From Pseudopithomyces maydicus (Eukaryota; Ascomycota; Dothideomycetes; Pleosporales; Didymosphaeriaceae): a DNA stretch of 64,000 nt. How positions within the stretch are numbered: the first letter of the stretch is position 1; each line of letters begins with the position of its first letter. The position numbers were made by a program, and so were the translations under genes. The stretch spans positions 2,542,001 through 2,606,000 of the forward strand of contig JANTUC010000003.1 in assembly GCA_026873275.1 (NCBI GenBank). Direction: 5' to 3'. Shown here piece by piece: positions 59,775 to 64,000 of this stretch. The notes beneath the pieces were generated by a model, which did not search any database, was not told the DNA's origin, and saw nothing but the letters and a program-made list of their open reading frames with translations.

Positions 59775-61347
59775 GTTTGCGGTCTGGCAGCGACCGAGAG
59801 TGCTTTGGTGTACGGGCGTGGGCGCAGCTTGCTGGGTGGCAGCCTAGGAATGCGGGCAGCTGAGCGGCAGCGGCGGGACAATAAACAGCAACAGGGTCCT
59901 CGTCGTCAGCGTTCAGCGAGGGTGCATTGCGATGGCTGGGTAGTGATGGGGTGATGGTATAGTGGCTCTGGTCCTGTCGCGACGGTCCGGACAATATATT
60001 GACGTTGCAATGCCAGAAACCTGGAAGTTGCTTTCCAAAGACGTGCCTGCTCTCGGCGCTCGCACAGCCGACGTGTGCGAACTGTCAAAGCGAACGGGGG
60101 GGCCGGGGACGGGGACGGACGAAGTTTGCTGACCGTCTTTTTGCCGCGCGATTACACGCTGCTGGAGACGCTTCCAGAAGGCACAGTAAATATGAGGCAG
60201 GGCAGGATAGGATGCCAGCCACCACTTGTCCTCTTTTTCATGTGCTGCCCAGGACGGCATCGGTATTCAGCGCGCCATGCGGCTGGGATCGCCGCCTCTC
60301 GCATCCCGGGCGATCGCCGTTGTCAGCCACAATTCCACTCAATCCCCATGTTGCTACATCGGGAGCACCTTGCGACGCCTCTTTTTTCGCTGAAACATTG
60401 CCAGTAACCGCTACACCAAGCAGCAAAGGCCCGATAGCCACGTGCTGGTCGACAGACCTCGGGACCACCGCCCTCCCACATTCACTAATCTGCTCCGAGT
60501 TGCCCGCCCCACCGAACAGCACCCTGGCCTGTAAAACATGTTTCGATGACGTCCAGCGGCCCGTTCGGAGCGTCACCTCGGCCTAATACGCAATACGGCC
60601 CTCCGCTCTTGCTCTTCGAAGCATGGGGCTTCGTACGATCCGTTATTGTTGTTGTTGTTGTCCACGGGTTCCGGGCGGTCATGTGGAACATTGGTGACCT
60701 TTGAACCAGCATTTTCCATGAGTCCAGGTGAGGTACACGATAAGCAGCCTGTGCGCCAGCGCTCAGACTCTGTGCCTGTCATTGTGCGTGGCATGTCTGG
60801 GTATCTTCTAGTGGCAAGTCTGGATGTCTTCTTGTTGCATTTTATGTGACTATTCATCAATTTCCACCGTCTGGTCGTTCAGTGGAGGATGCTTGACCAG
60901 CTCGTCCACCCGCTGTCCTCCACAAGTTCCCGATCCTCGGAGCGGAAATTCGTTCCACGGCCCTGCAGTAAAGGCATCACACCATGAGAATACGAGCACA
61001 TACGCTATACGACTTTCCACGCGGGATAATTTCTCCATGCCCCTCCCAGCCCAATCCACTACTTCGATCGCGCCTTGCCGTTCTTGCCACGGAGAGAGAA
61101 TGTCCATCCTAGAGCCGCACTCGATTCACGCTCCATAAACCATCAATGAACGGACAAGCTTTGGCGAACCCGTCCTTTATTGCGCTATATTGTTCTCTCG
61201 TTGTTCTGTGAAGCTTCGGCAGCCTCTCATATACCGAGCTATAAAGGGTCGTCCATATTGTTTAATCTAATTTACCTAGATCTGAGCCGGCATGGATATT
61301 CCGCCTCCGCAATCCCGGGTGGAGTGGTTCTGTAGTAGGGAATCCAT
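59775..61347. other. Intergenic region, no gene supported
   Basis: About 1.6 kb between the divergent osh3 and esterase genes. It includes a GTT/ATT microsatellite near 60640-60660. Short frames lack motifs. Confidence 0.5.
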
Positions 61348-61353
61348 TATATA
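61348..61353 (+). promoter_or_regulatory. TATA box of the esterase gene
   Basis: TATATA lies 64 bp before the ATG at 61417, a usual position for a fungal core promoter. Confidence 0.4.
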
Positions 61354-61416
61354 CAGTTCTGATGTGTCTTGAGTTTGGTCTTGCACACCCATCATCTTCT
61401 TTTCTTCTCTGCCGAT

Positions 61417-62536
61417 ATGAAGTCTTTCGCTCTTACACTTGGTCTGGTTTCTGCTGCCGTGGCGGCACCACTCGAGGAGCGCGCTCCCAAATGGTCGGGA
61501 TGGAAGGGTGTCAAAAACTTGTTCATCTTGTCCGTAGCTCGTATCTTCTAAAAAAAAACTCTACTCTCAAACTGATATCCTTCATAGCGGCGATTCATAC
61601 ACGCAAACCGGCTTTGATCCCAAGAGCACCCAACCAAGCACCACCAACCCCTTCGGAAACCCCCATGGCCCGGCTGGACCTCATCCAACGGACCCAACTG
61701 GGTCGGATTCCTCACAGCCACCTACAACACCACCAAAATCAAGACCTACAACCTGGCCTACGGTGGCGCCACCGTCGACAGCGCCCTCGTCGCCCCCTAC
61801 ACCCCCACAGTATTGAGCCTCAAGAACCAAGTCCAAGACCAATACGTTCCAATTTACGGCAATCACTCCTCCGCCACCCCCTGGAAAGACACCGACTCCC
61901 TCTTCGCCTTCTGGATCGGCATCAACGACGTCGGCAACAGCTGGTGGCTCGACACGGCGCCCACGCTGTACGACCAGATCTTCGCGGTCTACGACGGCCT
62001 GCTCGAATCCATCTACGCGACCGGCGCGCGGAACTTCCTCTTCCTCAGCGTCCCGCCGGTGAACCTTGCCCCGCTGACGCTGGCGAATGGCGAGTACGCG
62101 ATCGAGAACGAGGGGAAGATGATCGAGCTGTGGAATGCGAAGTTGAAGAACATGACGGGGGCCTTTGCGAAGAGGCATAACGGCAAGACGAATATCTGGC
62201 ATCATGATACGCATGGATTGTTTACGGAGGTCATCAAGGACCCGACGGTGTATGAGCAGACGGCGGGGTTGAAGAATACGACGGGGTACTGTGCCGCGTA
62301 TGAGAAGTAAGTGTCTGCACTTTCATCTTTTTGTTTTTACTCTGTAATTTTCTGGATTGCGGACTCGTGGCTTGGACTGACAATGTGATAGCGGCGCACC
62401 TACTTGGTACACAAAAGATCCTAGCTGTTCGTACCCCGTCAACGAGTACTTGTGGCTCAATAGCTTGCACCCTACGTTCCCCATCCACAACGCTACAGCT
62501 GCTTCGGTGGTAAAGACGCTCAATGGGGGCAAGTAG
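61417..62536 (+). CDS. Secreted SGNH/GDSL esterase, CE16-like (one apparent base deletion)
   Basis: Probable acetyl- or acyl-esterase acting on plant polysaccharides. Exons are 61417-61529, 61588-62306 and 62392-62536. The repaired product is 325 residues. After a signal peptide of about 17 residues comes block I FGDSYTQTGF (nucleophile Ser), formed only across intron 1. Next are NLAYGGATVDSALV (Gly block), WIGINDVGNSWW (Asn block), and the catalytic-His block LWLNSLHPTFPIH. The residue three before that His is Asn instead of the common Asp. The frame breaks at CCC 61669-61671. One more C reads GPGWTSSNGPNWVGF and reaches the correct frame. Intron 1 uses an unusual GTCCGT donor, chosen because only it keeps the GDSY block in phase. 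Confidence 0.87.
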
Positions 62537-64000
62537 ACAATTCATGGCGCGGACCATGGTGTAGAGCGTGCCAGGCGTAATGTCCTTTTTTACTAGCACA
62601 TATCGTATGCAATATGACAGTGATGGTATTGATGATCCTGCTTTTGTTTCATGAACAGATAGTGATGAATGAACCTGTTCAATGTTATTCGGATTTAACG
62701 AAAGCCGGGACGGTTCAGCACTACCATAGATGGTGCTATCTTGGAATAAATCGGTAGATCCTTGGTAACAGCCACCCAAGCAGTCAGGAACCAGGGGACC
62801 ATCCATGTAAGATATCTAGACTATAGATAGCTGTGTACTATGGATTATCACTTACTTGTGTGGCTGCCGGAAACACGGAAGGCGCGGTCTGGGATGTTAC
62901 GCGTAACAAGCTACTGCTTCTAATTACATAGTGGGAGGAAGGATTCATGTAATACTTGATGTGCTTGGGGACGAATGTCATGACAAATGACAAATCCTCA
63001 TTCATGTAACTTGGTCGTGCTTCCGTGCACCTAACAGCTTTTTGCTTCAGCTTGTGAACTTCGACATCGCGAATGATATGCAAAAGGCATGATCAATGAT
63101 ATGTGGGATGATTCAGGTTGCTGCAGCGCCTTTCGACAATATTGTTATCATGGTCAAACCGGAAGGCCATAGTGTCAGTCTCTTGTTTTTCAGGTAAAAC
63201 AGGATGCCGATGATGGACGCCATGCATAGAGCACTGATGGAACAGCTCAAAAGTTCAATGGATCAACGTCGGGTCGGATGCTTGGATGCACTGAAACATG
63301 CTAATCGTCTCTCGATTCTTTTCAGGATATCCAACTTCGAATTTTGGATCGATTTGATAGGGGCTAACATCGAAATTGAACGTAGAGAAAGAATTTAATA
63401 GGAGGTCCAAAGTTGTGCCTAGTACTTTTAATCAACATCAAGTGGGCAACTCAGAGGATAAAGCTGGTATTTAATTCGTTTTCTGGGTTCATCATGGTTT
63501 TTTGACGTGCTATCTCATCGGCCTTACTTTGTTTGAGCCTTGCATAGGCTCAGTAGCTCATCGTGAATTCCACAATTCAGCAAGTAGTAGCAAGCACTGG
63601 CAGAGTTGGAGGCGAGCGGAAAAAAGGCAGGATGAGCCCTCGACAAAACAGAGACTGCCGATTAGCGCCAAATGTCCCTGCACTGCCCCATGGCACTCGG
63701 TTTTACCACCACTGGTTATGTTGAATTCTACTCACTCCAGCAAGTCCGTGTTGCGTTTCTCATAACATACAGAATGGACTTATGACAGATGTACTCGGAG
63801 ATTTGTTAGAGACATATCAGATCGTTGACAGTCCTTCTTGTCCTGGTCATCATGGAAAAATATAAAGCATATGATTCTGTAAAACAATTTGAATTTTCAA
63901 ATTGGAGCGCGATTAGAGATACTGTGATATCAGCTGGTATTATCGGGTCAGGATGCTCTTGCGAAGTTGACGAAAAGATCAATAGATGGTACAGATTTAG
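62537..64000. other. Right edge, no gene supported
   Basis: AT-rich sequence following the esterase gene. Frames of up to about 87 codons lack motifs or splice partners. No tRNA, terminal repeat or transposase seen. Confidence 0.5.

Noticed and set aside
59413..59881. 155-codon frame antisense-adjacent to the Osh3 N-terminus
   Set aside because: It covers the GOLD region in a different frame; part of it (SGLDVPTGAAAAS) is real Osh3 sequence displaced by apparent deletions.
1..64000. CRISPR array, rRNA, transposon or viral insertion
   Set aside because: No regular spacer-repeat array, rRNA sequence, transposase, reverse transcriptase or terminal repeats were seen by eye on either strand.

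Overview
The window is nuclear DNA of a filamentous ascomycete (Pezizomycotina). Genes are interrupted by short GT-AG introns of about 44-136 nt, many with a CTAAC/CTGAC-like branch point. The genes include a cytosolic Hsp70, VPS13, MRC1, RTF1, COQ7, an ERG27-like ketoreductase, glycerol kinase and a UstYa-like (DUF3328) protein. The protein style suggests Dothideomycetes, perhaps Pleosporales; that placement is inference.

Layout. 0.6-4.5 kb is an accessory-looking stretch: a four-helix membrane protein, a UstYa-like oxidase-family protein and a small secreted Gly/Tyr/Pro repeat protein. 4.7-11 kb holds a Dsc2-like rhomboid pseudoprotease, a coiled-coil protein with a centrosomin-like motif, and ERG27. 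11-17.5 kb has no gene I can support. 17.5-36.3 kb is conserved housekeeping: glycerol kinase, a DUF3429 membrane protein, HSP70 with heat-shock elements, a twin CX9C Emi1-like protein, and a 3,197-residue VPS13. 37-45.6 kb holds a six-cysteine secreted protein, a secreted FAD oxidase, a GPI-type surface protein, a MOSC protein and a C2H2 zinc-finger protein. 45.6-48.4 kb looks empty. 48.7-62.5 kb holds MRC1 (behind an array of MCB-like boxes), RTF1 and COQ7 sharing one promoter, an Osh3-type lipid-transfer protein, and a secreted SGNH esterase. The last 1.4 kb looks empty.

The strongest window-wide signal is technical. Ten conserved genes can only be read through by restoring one missing base at each of about 15 places. 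Nearly all of these lie in runs of G or C that are one base too short. Each gene returns to a multiple of three after the repair, with splice sites unchanged. I read this as homopolymer under-calling in the assembly, not as decayed genes. Coordinates below span the whole gene across such breaks.

No clearly new biological system is established. The best biological leads are the repeat-bearing secreted peptide 1.6 kb from the UstYa-like gene (a possible but weak ribosomal-peptide locus), the helically spaced MCB-like array before MRC1, and a GC-AG intron in the OSH3 gene.
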